Positions 17,135 to 26,139 of a stretch of DNA of 64,000 nucleotides are shown in pieces (position 1 is the stretch's first letter; each line of letters begins with the position of its first letter). The DNA lies in contig NZ_WOTB01000006.1 of the NCBI RefSeq assembly GCF_011516835.1, positions 1 through 64,000 of the forward strand. The letters run 5' to 3'. Source of the stretch: Acetobacter musti. Lineage in GTDB: Bacteria > Pseudomonadota > Alphaproteobacteria > Acetobacterales > Acetobacteraceae. Under the pieces are notes generated by a model that was not told the DNA's origin, made no database searches, and saw nothing but the letters and a program-made list of their open reading frames with translations. The translations under genes and the position numbers were made by a program.

Positions 17135-19114
17135 TCAGAAACCCGCCTTCCGGCGCCTCTCATAAGAAGCCGCCATCACCAGAGCCGCAATCCACCCGAT
17201 CACCGTCCAGCCCAGCAGAAGATTAACCGCAAACACAGCAGGCTTCCGCATCGTGTCACGCACACAGGCAACACCGAACGGAACGAAATAGACAACCAGC
17301 CCTACAACGGAAATCAGCACCGTGAAAACAGGCGGCAGCCCCAGAATCGTCAGACCTTTATACCGCCCCTGAACAGCCGGAGCAGCAGGAGACACCGGTC
17401 CGGCAGAGCCCGGCGCAACTCCGGACTGCCCCGCCGCCGATCCCGCTCCCTGCACCGCGCCGGCAGTCCCGCCCACAGTCCCGCCGGCCACCCCCACCGC
17501 AGGCGTCCGCAGCAGAGCCGCCGCATCGTCATCCGAAAGAAACGTCGACGCATCAGGCCGTTTCGCAACACGCTGCCATGCCGCAATCGCATCCCGCGTC
17601 GCCTCGCCATACACACCGTCAGCAACCGACCCCGCCGGCAGCCAGCCCCCGTCAATCAGCTTCTGCTGCAGCGCGATATGCTCATCGAGCGGCCGCCGCG
17701 ATTCTTCCAGAGCTGCTCCCGAAAGACGCCCGCGATATTTCTCCGCCAGCCCGTCCATCCCGGCAATGTAACAGGAAGCCCCGTCCGCCGGCACCGTCTG
17801 ATCCGCCACACCCGGAACAGGCAACCCACACTGCACATTCATGGCGTTCTGATCGGCAATAACCTCCCGCTTCAGCGCATCCCATCCGTCCGGTCCAACA
17901 CGCTGCCGCAATGCATAATAAACCTGATCGAATTCCAGCTCATGCTTCGCCGCCTCGCTGTCCCGGCACAGCATTGCCGCCACCCCGTTCCGCTCCGGCG
18001 GCGGCGAACAGGAAAAATCCGGACGATACTGCCCCGATGCAGCTGTCTCCGATGCAGCCAGAGCAGAAGAGTCCGGAGTAGAAGACGATGGCGCCATGAC
18101 CGAAGCCACCTGCGCCTCTGAAACATAACCCGCACTGAGCAGAAACGACGCCAGAACCTCCGGGAAAGGCGCAGGCCGCTTCTCCGCGTCAGAACAGGTC
18201 TTCGGATTTCCCTTTTTCAGATCGCAGAGAGTCGGAAGAAACGCTTTGTCCGGATGACGGTCATAGCGGGACAGCATCCAGGACCAGCCCTGCGAAAACT
18301 CACCCATCCGCGCCTTCATCGCCACATAATCGGCCATAAAACCGTTCGGCTCGGATTTTCCCTGCTGAATCCAGAAATGCTCGCTCCGCTTCAGACTTCC
18401 TTCAAGCCAGGGCCGCACCGCCGGATCGGTCGTGATGTCCGAAAGCCTGCCCACATGATACCGCCAGATCACGTCAGGCGTGTACGATCCGGCATGGGAC
18501 GCAAACAGATAGAGAAAACGCCCGTCCTGCGTGATGATCTCCGGCACACCGTCCCCGTCGGCATCCGCGAAACCCGGCCGGTCCTCACCGCCGAGTTCAT
18601 CCGGAGATGTCGCCGTCCACCGTCCCCGAGCATCCCGCCCGATGATCGAAGTGATCGCGCAGCAATGCGCTCCCCCCGTATAAACCGACGCGACAACCTG
18701 CGGCACGCGCGATGCCGCATCCAGCCGCCGCAGATCGATCTGCAGATCCGACAAACCGCTGGCCTCGTCCCCGTAAGGACTCAGCGGAGCCGTAAACCTC
18801 GCCGCCGCGCCACGCGCGCCGCTGTCCTCAATACTCAGAATCGCCATTTTGCACGGCGCGGGCGGCGCGGCAGCCTGATCGCCCAGAAGCGTCGGAACCG
18901 CGCATCGCCGCGTCGGGGCAACCGTCACCCGTACCCTCAGCCCTCCGGCCGAAACCTCCAGCCCGCTCCGGTCCCCGAGCTCGGCATGAGCAAGCGGCGG
19001 CGCCGGTGCAGCCACCGCCACACCGGCACCGATCCAGGCGCTGCCTCCACAGAGAGCCGATACCGCAAAGCCCGCAATCAGCCGGACGGCGTAACCTCGT
19101 ATTCTGCCACGCAT
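17135..19114 (-). CDS. Exported multidomain protein with LprI-like, peptidoglycan-binding and superinfection-immunity-like regions
   Basis: A 659-residue protein with an unusual layout. An N-terminal signal sequence ends near VAVAAPAPP. A domain of unknown function follows and contains an FG-GAP-like acidic loop (DADGDGVPE, around residue 185). From about residue 375 a cysteine-bearing region (FSCSPP, MLCRDSEAAKHELEFDQVYYALR) resembles LprI/DUF1311 lysozyme-inhibitor-like domains. Next comes a peptidoglycan-binding-1-like repeat (DGVYGEATRDAIAAWQRVA). A Gly/Ala/Pro-rich linker leads to two transmembrane helices; the second carries NLLLGWTVIGWIAALVMA, the hallmark of the T4 superinfection-immunity (Imm) family. 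I infer an envelope protein anchored at its C-terminus. Domain assignments are from motifs only. It is divergent from dcm. Confidence 0.7.
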   Translation of the reverse strand: MRGRIRGYAVRLIAGFAVSALCGGSAWIGAGVAVAAPAPPLAHAELGDRSGLEVSAGGLRVRVTVAPTRRCAVPTLLGDQAAAPPAPCKMAILSIEDSGARGAAARFTAPLSPYGDEASGLSDLQIDLRRLDAASRVPQVVASVYTGGAHCCAITSIIGRDARGRWTATSPDELGGEDRPGFADADGDGVPEIITQDGRFLYLFASHAGSYTPDVIWRYHVGRLSDITTDPAVRPWLEGSLKRSEHFWIQQGKSEPNGFMADYVAMKARMGEFSQGWSWMLSRYDRHPDKAFLPTLCDLKKGNPKTCSDAEKRPAPFPEVLASFLLSAGYVSEAQVASVMAPSSSTPDSSALAASETAASGQYRPDFSCSPPPERNGVAAMLCRDSEAAKHELEFDQVYYALRQRVGPDGWDALKREVIADQNAMNVQCGLPVPGVADQTVPADGASCYIAGMDGLAEKYRGRLSGAALEESRRPLDEHIALQQKLIDGGWLPAGSVADGVYGEATRDAIAAWQRVAKRPDASTFLSDDDAAALLRTPAVGVAGGTVGGTAGAVQGAGSAAGQSGVAPGSAGPVSPAAPAVQGRYKGLTILGLPPVFTVLISVVGLVVYFVPFGVACVRDTMRKPAVFAVNLLLGWTVIGWIAALVMAASYERRRKAGF

Positions 19115-19340
19115 AATCCAGCCTTCCTCCTGCGGTTACGGGACGTTACAGCGTAAAAGGATGACCGGCTACAGAGTTCACCGCTCAGCGTCCGCTTCCA
19201 TAAAAGCAGGGCAGGGGACAACGCTCTCTCCGGTCCCGCAACAGGATCGTCCTCATCCACGGGAGCCTCTCAGGTGATGCGTCTCTCTTGCCTTCCGGGA
19301 ACCCGCACGACACCATGTCAGGAAATGACCCAGGTAAGAC

Positions 19341-20618
19341 ATGCCGGATAATCACCTCTCAGAGTCACACATACAGGCCGCACCAATAGCGGCCAAAGCA
19401 ACACTCCCCCCCGGTCCCGACACCGGCTCAGGCCCTGACTCCCATTCCGGCAAAAAACAGACCCGTCACGGGAAGCGCGACAGCAGTGCCCCGGACGATT
19501 CAGCCCTCGCCATGCTGCGCGGCCTCGCCGGAAGCCAGCCCGTCCCGCATCCACCCTCACGCTTCACCTTCATCGACCTCTTCGCCGGCATCGGCGGACT
19601 GCGCCGCGGATTTGACGCCATCGGCGGCCAGTGCGTCTTCACCTCCGAATGGAACAAATTCGCGCAGCAGACCTATGCCGCGAACTTCCCCGATAACCGT
19701 CCGATCGCCGGCGACATCACCCAGGTCAGCACAGCGGATATCCCCGATCACGACGTCCTCGTCGCCGGTTTCCCCTGTCAGCCCTTCTCCATCGCCGGCG
19801 TGTCAAAGAAAAACTCCCTCGGGCGCAGCCACGGTTTCGCCTGTGAAACCCAGGGCACCCTGTTCTTCGACGTCGCGCGCATCCTCAGAGACAAACGGCC
19901 CGCCGCGTTCCTTCTGGAAAACGTCAAAAACCTGCAAAGCCATGATGGCGGCAGGACTTTCGACGTCATTCTCCGCACGCTGAGAGACGAACTCGGTTAT
20001 CATGTCTGGCACCGCGTGATCGACGCAAAACACTTCCTGCCGCAGCACCGCGAGCGCATCGCCATCGTCGGCTTTCGCGAAAATGTCCCGTTCAGCTGGA
20101 ACGCACTGCATCTGCCGGAAAAAGGCGCATCCCGCCTGCGCACCATCCTTCACCCGGAAGACGGTTCCGAACCCGCCGAATCCCCCTTCACGGAAGCCCC
20201 GGACGGGAAAGTCAGCCCGAAATACGTGCTGACGGACAAGCTCTGGGCCTATCTGCGGAATTACGCCGCAAAACATCAGGCCGCCGGAAACGGCTTCGGC
20301 TTCGGCCTCACAGGTCCCGACGATGTCGCACGCACACTCTCCGCACGATATTACAAAGACGGATCGGAAATTCTCGTCAGCCGGGGCGAAAACAGAAACC
20401 CGCGCCGCCTGACCCCCCGCGAATGCGCCCGCCTCATGGGCTATCCGGACACGTTCCGCATCCCCGTCTCGGATACCCAGGCCTATAAACAGTTCGGAAA
20501 TTCCGTGGCCGTCCCCGTTTTCACGGAGGTCGCCCGCATCATGGCCCCGCATATCGCCACGCTCCTGGAAAACCCCGGCTCAGAACAGATCGCCGACCTC
20601 GTCACAGAAACGTTCTGA
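19341..20618 (+). CDS. dcm: DNA (cytosine-5-)-methyltransferase, Dcm type
   Basis: A 425-residue C5-cytosine methylase. Motif I is [15 protein letters not shown], motif IV with the catalytic Cys is [12 protein letters not shown], motif VI is LLENVKNL, motif VIII is QHRERI, and motifs IX-X are [11 protein letters not shown] and YKQFGNSV. The segment [25 protein letters not shown] closely follows E. coli Dcm, so CCWGG is the predicted target (inference). About 75 variable residues precede motif I, so the start could be internal. The vsr gene follows after 2 bases, as in E. coli, and no restriction endonuclease is adjacent. Confidence 0.93.
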   Translation: MPDNHLSESHIQAAPIAAKATLPPGPDTGSGPDSHSGKKQTRHGKRDSSAPDDSALAMLRGLAGSQPVPHPPSRFTFIDLFAGIGGLRRGFDAIGGQCVFTSEWNKFAQQTYAANFPDNRPIAGDITQVSTADIPDHDVLVAGFPCQPFSIAGVSKKNSLGRSHGFACETQGTLFFDVARILRDKRPAAFLLENVKNLQSHDGGRTFDVILRTLRDELGYHVWHRVIDAKHFLPQHRERIAIVGFRENVPFSWNALHLPEKGASRLRTILHPEDGSEPAESPFTEAPDGKVSPKYVLTDKLWAYLRNYAAKHQAAGNGFGFGLTGPDDVARTLSARYYKDGSEILVSRGENRNPRRLTPRECARLMGYPDTFRIPVSDTQAYKQFGNSVAVPVFTEVARIMAPHIATLLENPGSEQIADLVTETF

Positions 20619-20620
20619 CC

Positions 20621-21073
20621 ATGGCGGACGTCCACGATCAGGCCACCCGCAGCCGGAACATGGCCGCAATCCGCGGCAGCCACACAAAACCCGAACTCAT
20701 GATCCGCAAAGCCCTGCACGCCGCCGGCTTCCGCTTCCGCCTGCACGTCCGCGACCTGCCGGGAAAACCCGATCTCGTCCTGCCGAAATATCACGCCGTC
20801 ATCTTCGTCAATGGCTGCTTCTGGCACCATCACGACTGTCATCTCTTCCGATGGCCCGCCACCCGCGAACCCTTCTGGCGCGAGAAAATCGGCCGTAACG
20901 TCGCCAACGATGCAAAAGCCAACGCGGCTCTGCATGAAGAAGGCTGGCGGATCGCAACCGTCTGGGAATGCGCCCTGAAAGGAAAAACCCGCCTCACGCC
21001 AGCCACCGTCATCGAAAAACTGACCGTTTGGCTGCGCTCGGAAAACGACAGCCTGACCATCCGGGGCACGTAA
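20621..21073 (+). CDS. vsr: Very short patch repair endonuclease
   Basis: A 150-residue Vsr endonuclease that nicks 5' of the T in T:G mismatches formed when 5-methylcytosine deaminates. Typical features include the N-terminal RSRNMAAIRGSHTKPE, the catalytic core GKPDLVLPKYHAVIFVNGCFWHHHDC (Asp, zinc-binding His/Cys) and VWECALKGK. It starts 2 bases after the dcm stop, so the two are almost certainly translated from one mRNA and share the same target sequence. Confidence 0.95.
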   Translation: MADVHDQATRSRNMAAIRGSHTKPELMIRKALHAAGFRFRLHVRDLPGKPDLVLPKYHAVIFVNGCFWHHHDCHLFRWPATREPFWREKIGRNVANDAKANAALHEEGWRIATVWECALKGKTRLTPATVIEKLTVWLRSENDSLTIRGT

Positions 21074-21200
21074 AACCCGACTGCACCTCTCTGACATCAC
21101 CTCCGTAATGTCTCGTCGGCAAGTCACCTCCCGGGCATTCACTTGCGGTCACCATCACCCGGATCAGCATCCCGGCCAGTGAGAACCAGACAAACAAAAG

Positions 21201-21251
21201 TCAGATCGGAAAATCCTGATCAGATCAGCACAGATCAGAACGCAACAGATC
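21201..21251. repeat. Cluster of CAGATC/GATC motifs
   Basis: Five GATC sites occur within 48 bases (starting at 21204, 21218, 21223, 21233 and 21248), most inside a repeated CAGATCAG unit. They lie between vsr and the convergent hydrolase gene. The origin may be simple repeat slippage. Confidence 0.4.
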
Positions 21252-22119
21252 AGCGTGCTATGTCACTCCGTCCACCGAAACTGTCCCCCAGCCAGTTCTC
21301 CATCAGCCGGAAAGACTGCTTTGCCGCCCCGGCGTCGTAGCGGCAAAGCCCCGTCGTCGCCGTCGCCTCCGTCTCGGTAAAACAATGGACGGCATGACCG
21401 ATAATCACAAACTGCCACGGAGCCGGACTCAGCCGCATCTCCCGCGTGAAGCCCGCGAAATCCGGAGACGTCGTGTCATCATCGGCGCCGTTCATAACCA
21501 GAACCCGCGCCCTGATCTGTTTCGCAAGCTCCGGATCGTCCGTGGTCAGATTACCATGAAAAGACACGACAGCCGCCACATCCGCACCATTGCGGGCCAG
21601 ATCCAGAACCGCCGCGCCCCCGAAACAGAACCCGATCGCCGCCAGACGCCCCGTGTCCAGCGGCGCGCTGCCCGCCTGCGCCTTCAGTCGCGTCAGCGCG
21701 TAATCCACCCGCCGTCGCATCAGCGCCCGGTCGGCCAGCAGCGGCTGCACCGCCGCCCGTGCCTCGGCAGCGTTCTTCGGCCGCACCGTCGCGCCATACA
21801 TGTCCGTCAGCAGAATGACATAACGCTGCCCGGCAATCTGCTCCGCCTTGCGAACCGCATTGTCATTGATGCCAAACCACGCCGGCACCATCAGCAATCC
21901 GGGCCGCTTCGCCGAAACGGCATCGTCATAAACCAGAACACTCTCAAAGCGACTGTTCTCAAAATGCCAGGAAACCGGTTTCGCAACCATCCTGGCCAGC
22001 GCCGGCCTGCCCGCAGCGAGCCCCGCCCCCGTCAGCACCAGCATGACAGGCATCAGCACGCCCGGCACCGATACGGAAAAACACCGCCATGCGTAACGGC
22101 GGAACAGCAGCTTCAGCAT
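21250..22119 (-). CDS. Dienelactone hydrolase family protein, exported
   Basis: About 289 residues of an alpha/beta hydrolase. The catalytic Cys-Asp-His triad of dienelactone hydrolases is visible as GFCFGG, NGADDDTTSPDF and GHAVHCF. The start at 22119 (MLKLLFRRYAWRCF) gives a basic then hydrophobic N-terminus ending near ALA that looks like a signal peptide, unusual for cytoplasmic dienelactone hydrolases. The substrate is unknown. It follows the DUF2236 gene on the same strand after about 285 bases. Confidence 0.82.
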   Translation of the reverse strand: MLKLLFRRYAWRCFSVSVPGVLMPVMLVLTGAGLAAGRPALARMVAKPVSWHFENSRFESVLVYDDAVSAKRPGLLMVPAWFGINDNAVRKAEQIAGQRYVILLTDMYGATVRPKNAAEARAAVQPLLADRALMRRRVDYALTRLKAQAGSAPLDTGRLAAIGFCFGGAAVLDLARNGADVAAVVSFHGNLTTDDPELAKQIRARVLVMNGADDDTTSPDFAGFTREMRLSPAPWQFVIIGHAVHCFTETEATATTGLCRYDAGAAKQSFRLMENWLGDSFGGRSDIAR

Positions 22120-22404
22120 AGGCACCCCGATAAACACACTGGCTCCAGACATACCGGTAACTGCACATGGCAACTTCACACGGGCAACTGCACGCAGACA
22201 ATCGCACACCGATTATCAGCCGCCAGCCATCAGCGTCCGGACATCGCCTCTCTGGCCACAACCCGGCATATCCCCTGGCCCAGACCCGGCAAAGTCATGT
22301 TCCGGCCTGAAACAGCCCGCGACAAGTCTTTTCAGCATCCGCCAGCCCGGTAACAGCCAGATCATTCCCCCATCAGCCAGATCAGAAACCCGTCATCCGC
22401 ACCC

Positions 22405-23274
22405 TCAGGACCGGAACGCCCAGCGCACCGCCTCCGCCGCCCCGAACGTCGCCGCTCCCACAAGCGGCGCACCAGGCCCGGACGAGGACAGACCATGCAT
22501 CTCACGCGCCCAGTCCGGCAGCATGTCGATCGCCGCCTGCGTCAGCAACCGCTGTATCACCGCCCCGCCTGGAAAAGTCGTCGTGCTCTCCAGCAGAAAA
22601 CGACAGACCTCCCGGCTGCGCGCATCGCTGCGAAGCTCCGGCCGCCTGGCATCGATCTGCCGCAGCGCCTCCCGCTCCGAATACGGCACAGGATCAGCCC
22701 CCAGCCGTCGCCCGAACTGCGCCATCTCCAGAAAATACCGGTCCCGGTCCTCCCGGCTCATCCCGGGCTCCCCAAACCGCCGCCAGCCCGCCAGAAAACT
22801 CCGCGTCTCGGTCAGATGCACCCAGGCCAGCAGCGCCGGATCGTTCGCCCGATATGGCGTCCCGTCCGGCAGAACCCCCGTCACCCGTTCATGGATCGCC
22901 CGCACACGCGCAATGGCCGCCAGCGCGTCCTCACGATGGCCATAGGTCGTCACCGCGATAAACCGCGCCGTGCGCCGCAGCCGCCCCGCCATGTCCTCAC
23001 GGAAATTCGAATGATCCCACACACCCGCAAGAACCGCCGGATGCAGCATCTGCATCAGCAGAGCCGTCATGCCACCCACCGTCATCGATACGACATCGGC
23101 ATGAACACGCCGCACGACACTGCCAGGCGGAAACAGCACGTCCGTCGTCTGCCGAACAACTGGCTTTTCACCCCGGCTCCGGTCATTGAAAACATCGGAA
23201 ATCCGACGCGCAAGCCGCTGCTTCAGAAACCGGCTCCCGGGAATCTCAGGCAGGCGGGGCAGGGGCGATGACAT
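22405..23274 (-). CDS. DUF2236 protein (MpaB/latex-clearing oxygenase-like)
   Basis: A 289-residue all-helical protein of the DUF2236 family, related to haem b oxygenases such as the rubber oxygenase Lcp and MpaB. The conserved core is present: ADVVSMTVGGMTALLMQMLHP, GVWDHSNF, TARFIAVTTYG, and ALLAWVHLTETRSF with a His that could bind haem. The family includes oxygenases, but the substrate here is unknown. It is not in an evident operon. Confidence 0.82.
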   Translation of the reverse strand: MSSPLPRLPEIPGSRFLKQRLARRISDVFNDRSRGEKPVVRQTTDVLFPPGSVVRRVHADVVSMTVGGMTALLMQMLHPAVLAGVWDHSNFREDMAGRLRRTARFIAVTTYGHREDALAAIARVRAIHERVTGVLPDGTPYRANDPALLAWVHLTETRSFLAGWRRFGEPGMSREDRDRYFLEMAQFGRRLGADPVPYSEREALRQIDARRPELRSDARSREVCRFLLESTTTFPGGAVIQRLLTQAAIDMLPDWAREMHGLSSSGPGAPLVGAATFGAAEAVRWAFRS

Positions 23275-23581
23275 ACGAAAACGTCCTGACTGTTTTTCTC
23301 TGCTAACACGTCACCCCACACAGGGACGCAGCACATCACGATAACACAGCCGCGCGCCAGTCCCCGTATCGCAACTCGCATATCCCGCATGGAAGACCCG
23401 CCATCGACCCATACACCGCCACCCCGGTCTGACCCTCAGCCCCGCCTCTGAACGAAGGCGGGATCACAGCGTTTCCCATCAGCAGGGACAACACCGCCGG
23501 GCAACCGGCGGCCCTGCTCCCATCAGCACCCAGAACGATCCGGAACACAAACCCGGAACACAAACACAGACAGGTGATGTC
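23275..23581. other. Intergenic stretch
   Basis: About 300 bases between divergently oriented genes. I see no gene, repeat or RNA. It presumably holds the promoters for the DUF2236 gene and the small protein gene. Confidence 0.4.
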
Positions 23582-23752
23582 ATGATCCCGGTGTTTCTCG
23601 ACGACACAACCGACCCCCGTGCGCCCCGCGAAAGCGGCTGGTACATCATGGACGGTCAGCGCATCCTCGAAGAAGGTCCCTTCACAAGCCGCGAACAGGC
23701 CGCACTCTGGCTGGACTCAACAGAACCCGAACCCCCGTCCGACATCCCCTGA
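23582..23752 (+). CDS. Small protein of unknown function (56 aa)
   Basis: A 56-residue frame beginning MIPVFLDDTTDPRAP preceded by AGGTGA. The core pattern W-Y-I-M-D-G-Q-R-x4-G-P-F-T-S-R-E-Q-A-x2-W recurs in small bacterial proteins and looks like a short beta-hairpin plus helix. No cysteines, membrane segment or signal is present, and the function is unknown. It is too short to be found by usual length cut-offs but coding is supported by the motif and the ribosome binding site. Confidence 0.6.
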   Translation: MIPVFLDDTTDPRAPRESGWYIMDGQRILEEGPFTSREQAALWLDSTEPEPPSDIP

Positions 23753-24090
23753 ACACGGAAGAAAGCCGCACTCAGAGGAACTCTGTCCCCTGACGAGCCT
23801 CAGGGCAAAACCGGTAACAGTGCGAACCATCTGTACGACAGCACCTTCACCGGACCAGCAGTTCCGGGCGGCGAAGCGGAAGGTCCACTGTCGGATGGTA
23901 TGCCGGTCAGCCGGACAGTCCCGTGAACACTTTTCGCGACGGTCCGGAGCCGAGAGATTTCCCTCATTCATCTCTTCCCCGAAGCAATTTATGATTTCCT
24001 GCACGCCTCGTCGCACTTTCTGAACGGGGACGCCGCGCGACCTGCCCCTGAGCCGGCCGCTGGCGACAGACCAGCAACAGGAGAATATCC
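23753..24090. other. Intergenic stretch upstream of hchA
   Basis: About 340 bases without a supported gene or repeat. It probably contains the hchA promoter. Confidence 0.4.
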
Positions 24091-24960
24091 ATGAGCGATG
24101 AACAACTGAGCCGCGCGCCGGTGCCCGATCAGGCAGAGGACAACGCCTTCTTCCCGTCGAAATATTCCCTGACCCGATACACATCCCCAAAGACCGATTT
24201 CGACGGCACGACCTATCCTGAACCCTACACGGGCGGAAAGTGGAAGATCCTGATGATCGGCACGCAGGAGCGGTATCTGATGATGAAGGGCGGCGAGTTC
24301 TTTTCGACCGGCAATCATCCGGTTGAAACACTTCTGCCCATGTATCATCTGGACGCGGCAGGTTTCGAAATCGACGTCGCGACCATCTCCGGCGATCCGG
24401 TGAAGTTCGAGTGGTGGGCGTTCCCGCACGAGGACGAGGCTGTTAAGGCGACCTGTAAAAAATACGAACATCAGTTCAGGCAACCGAAGAAACTTGCAGA
24501 TGTGATCGGCAAAGGCCTCACTGCCGAAACCCCCTATCTCGGCGTGTTCATCCCTGGTGGTCATGGCGTGCTCAACGGCGTTCCGTTCAGCACGCAGGTG
24601 GGGGACATCCTGCGCTGGGCGCAGGCTGAAGAACGCTTCACAATCTCGCTCTGCCACGGACCAGCCAGCCTCCTGGCTACGGCGGCCGATGGTGGTCAGT
24701 TCGCTTATGACGGTTACGAGATGTGCGTCTTCCCTGACAGCCTGGACACCGGCGCCAACATCGAGATCGGCTACATCCCCGGGCCGATGGCATGGCTGGT
24801 CGGCGAAAGCCTGCGCAAGCACAACGTCAGAATCCTCAACACAGGCATCACCGGTCAGGTTCACCGCGACCGTCATCTGCTGACAGGCGACAGTCCGCTG
24901 GCGTCAAACAGGCTCGGTAAGCTCGCGGCTTCGACACTGCTCGAAGCTGTCAGTCAATAA
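24091..24960 (+). CDS. hchA: Protein/nucleic acid deglycase Hsp31 (DJ-1/PfpI superfamily)
   Basis: A 289-residue Hsp31-type protein that repairs methylglyoxal-glycated proteins and acts as a holding chaperone or glyoxalase III. The nucleophile elbow is [13 protein letters not shown], and the family landmarks [31 protein letters not shown] and [11 protein letters not shown] are present. It has a good ribosome binding site (AGGAGAATATCC) and normal length. A GC-rich inverted repeat lies just downstream. Confidence 0.93.
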   Translation: MSDEQLSRAPVPDQAEDNAFFPSKYSLTRYTSPKTDFDGTTYPEPYTGGKWKILMIGTQERYLMMKGGEFFSTGNHPVETLLPMYHLDAAGFEIDVATISGDPVKFEWWAFPHEDEAVKATCKKYEHQFRQPKKLADVIGKGLTAETPYLGVFIPGGHGVLNGVPFSTQVGDILRWAQAEERFTISLCHGPASLLATAADGGQFAYDGYEMCVFPDSLDTGANIEIGYIPGPMAWLVGESLRKHNVRILNTGITGQVHRDRHLLTGDSPLASNRLGKLAASTLLEAVSQ

Positions 24961-24975
24961 ACCCGGATCTGAAGC

Positions 24976-25005
24976 GGCTGCGCGGCGTCATGTCACCGCG
25001 CAGCC
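24976..25005 (+). terminator. Terminator-like hairpin after hchA
   Basis: A 10-bp perfect stem (GGCTGCGCGG / CCGCGCAGCC) with a 10-base loop begins 16 bases after the hchA stop. No T-run follows. Confidence 0.5.
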
Positions 25006-25464
25006 ACACTGCCGATTCTGCGCACGAAAACGCAGGATGCAGCCGGACACCCGGTCCGCCCGTCCGGAAGGAAGCCGGCGATGATCGCTTCATGCTGTTT
25101 GCGGTATCCTCTGCGCGGGAAGAGATCGCTGATCGCACTGACCGGGTCGCGGGCAACTGGTCCGGTGATGGCTGCTTTCGGAAAGTCAGCGGAGATTCAG
25201 AGTGTTTCACCTGAAGCGCAGGCAGTCACTCCGGCAACCACGAACCGCCCCGGACCCGCGCCACAGTCTCCCTCCGGCACGTCCATGACAGAGACCGCAC
25301 TGCGCCACCCGCATACCTGCCTCTCCGGACCACGCCGCAAAACCCGGACAACAACCAGACCATACCCGCATCTCACTTCTCCCCCACCTTGCGAGACGAG
25401 ACCGTCTCGTCTACCACTGACTCCGCCATAACCCGTTCAGGCGCACGCCCGGAAGGAGTCCCGC
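25006..25464. other. Intergenic region ahead of the efflux operon
   Basis: About 460 bases without a convincing gene. Its right end carries the palindromic operator at 25394-25412. The rest shows only unsupported open frames. Confidence 0.45.
25394..25412 (+). promoter_or_regulatory. TetR-type operator of the RND efflux operon
   Basis: AGACGAGA and TCTCGTCT form a perfect 8-bp inverted repeat with a 3-base centre, the GAGACCGTCTC style found at many TetR-family operators. It lies 52 bases ahead of the tetR start and overlaps a possible promoter (TTGCGA at 25389, 17-base spacer), where bound repressor would block transcription. Confidence 0.7.
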
Positions 25465-26139
25465 ATGGGGATGAAACGACACAGCGGGCGTCCCGACACC
25501 AGAATGTCGGAAGAACTCGACGCCCTGATCCTCCGCACAGCCGCACGCCTGTTCGGCGAGCAGGGCTACGCCGCCACCTCCATCGAACAGATCGCCGCCG
25601 TCGCCGGCGTCGGCAAACAGACGATCTACCGCCGCCACCCGTCCAAGGAAGCCCTGTTCAGGAAAGTCATCACCGAACTCGGCAGCAGCTTTCTCACCGC
25701 CGCCGAACCGCCGGCAGACGCCGTCTCCACAGATCCCGTGCTCGCCCTGCGCAAGGCCATGCGCAGGCTGCTCGACCTCGTGCTCGCCCCGGAAACCATC
25801 GCCCTGAGCCGCACCTTCATCGGCGAAGGCTGGCGCTTCCCCGACCTCGTGGAACACGCCGGAGCCCACTTCTTCGACCCGCTCGAACAGATGATCTCAG
25901 GACTGCTGAAAGCCGTGGACAGGGCCGGCCGCCTGAAAAGCGGCTACGACCTTCAGGAAACAGCCGAAATTCTCTCGGGCCTGCTGCTGGGACGCCCTCA
26001 CCAGCAGGCCCTGTTCGGCCGTCTGGCCCTCGTCACACCACAGGAACGGGACCGCTACATGGACCAGGGGTGGAAAGCCGTCATGACCAGCCTTCTGAAA
26101 CAGCCGGACACCACACGCCCCGCCGGAGCCGAAGCATGA
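25465..26139 (+). CDS. TetR-family transcriptional regulator of the efflux operon
   Basis: A 224-residue TetR-type repressor. The N-terminal helix-turn-helix is AARLFGEQGYAATSIEQIAAVAGVGKQTIYRRHPSKEALF. The C-terminal ligand-binding domain resembles the AefR/TetR_C group (FIGEGWRFPDLVEH). It is the first gene of the operon and overlaps the next gene at ATGA, so repressor and pump are made from one mRNA. The palindrome just upstream is the likely autoregulatory site. The inducer is unknown. Confidence 0.92.
   Translation: MGMKRHSGRPDTRMSEELDALILRTAARLFGEQGYAATSIEQIAAVAGVGKQTIYRRHPSKEALFRKVITELGSSFLTAAEPPADAVSTDPVLALRKAMRRLLDLVLAPETIALSRTFIGEGWRFPDLVEHAGAHFFDPLEQMISGLLKAVDRAGRLKSGYDLQETAEILSGLLLGRPHQQALFGRLALVTPQERDRYMDQGWKAVMTSLLKQPDTTRPAGAEA

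Noticed and set aside
19341-21073. dcm-vsr as a restriction-modification system
   Set aside because: No restriction endonuclease or specificity gene lies next to it; Vsr is a repair enzyme.
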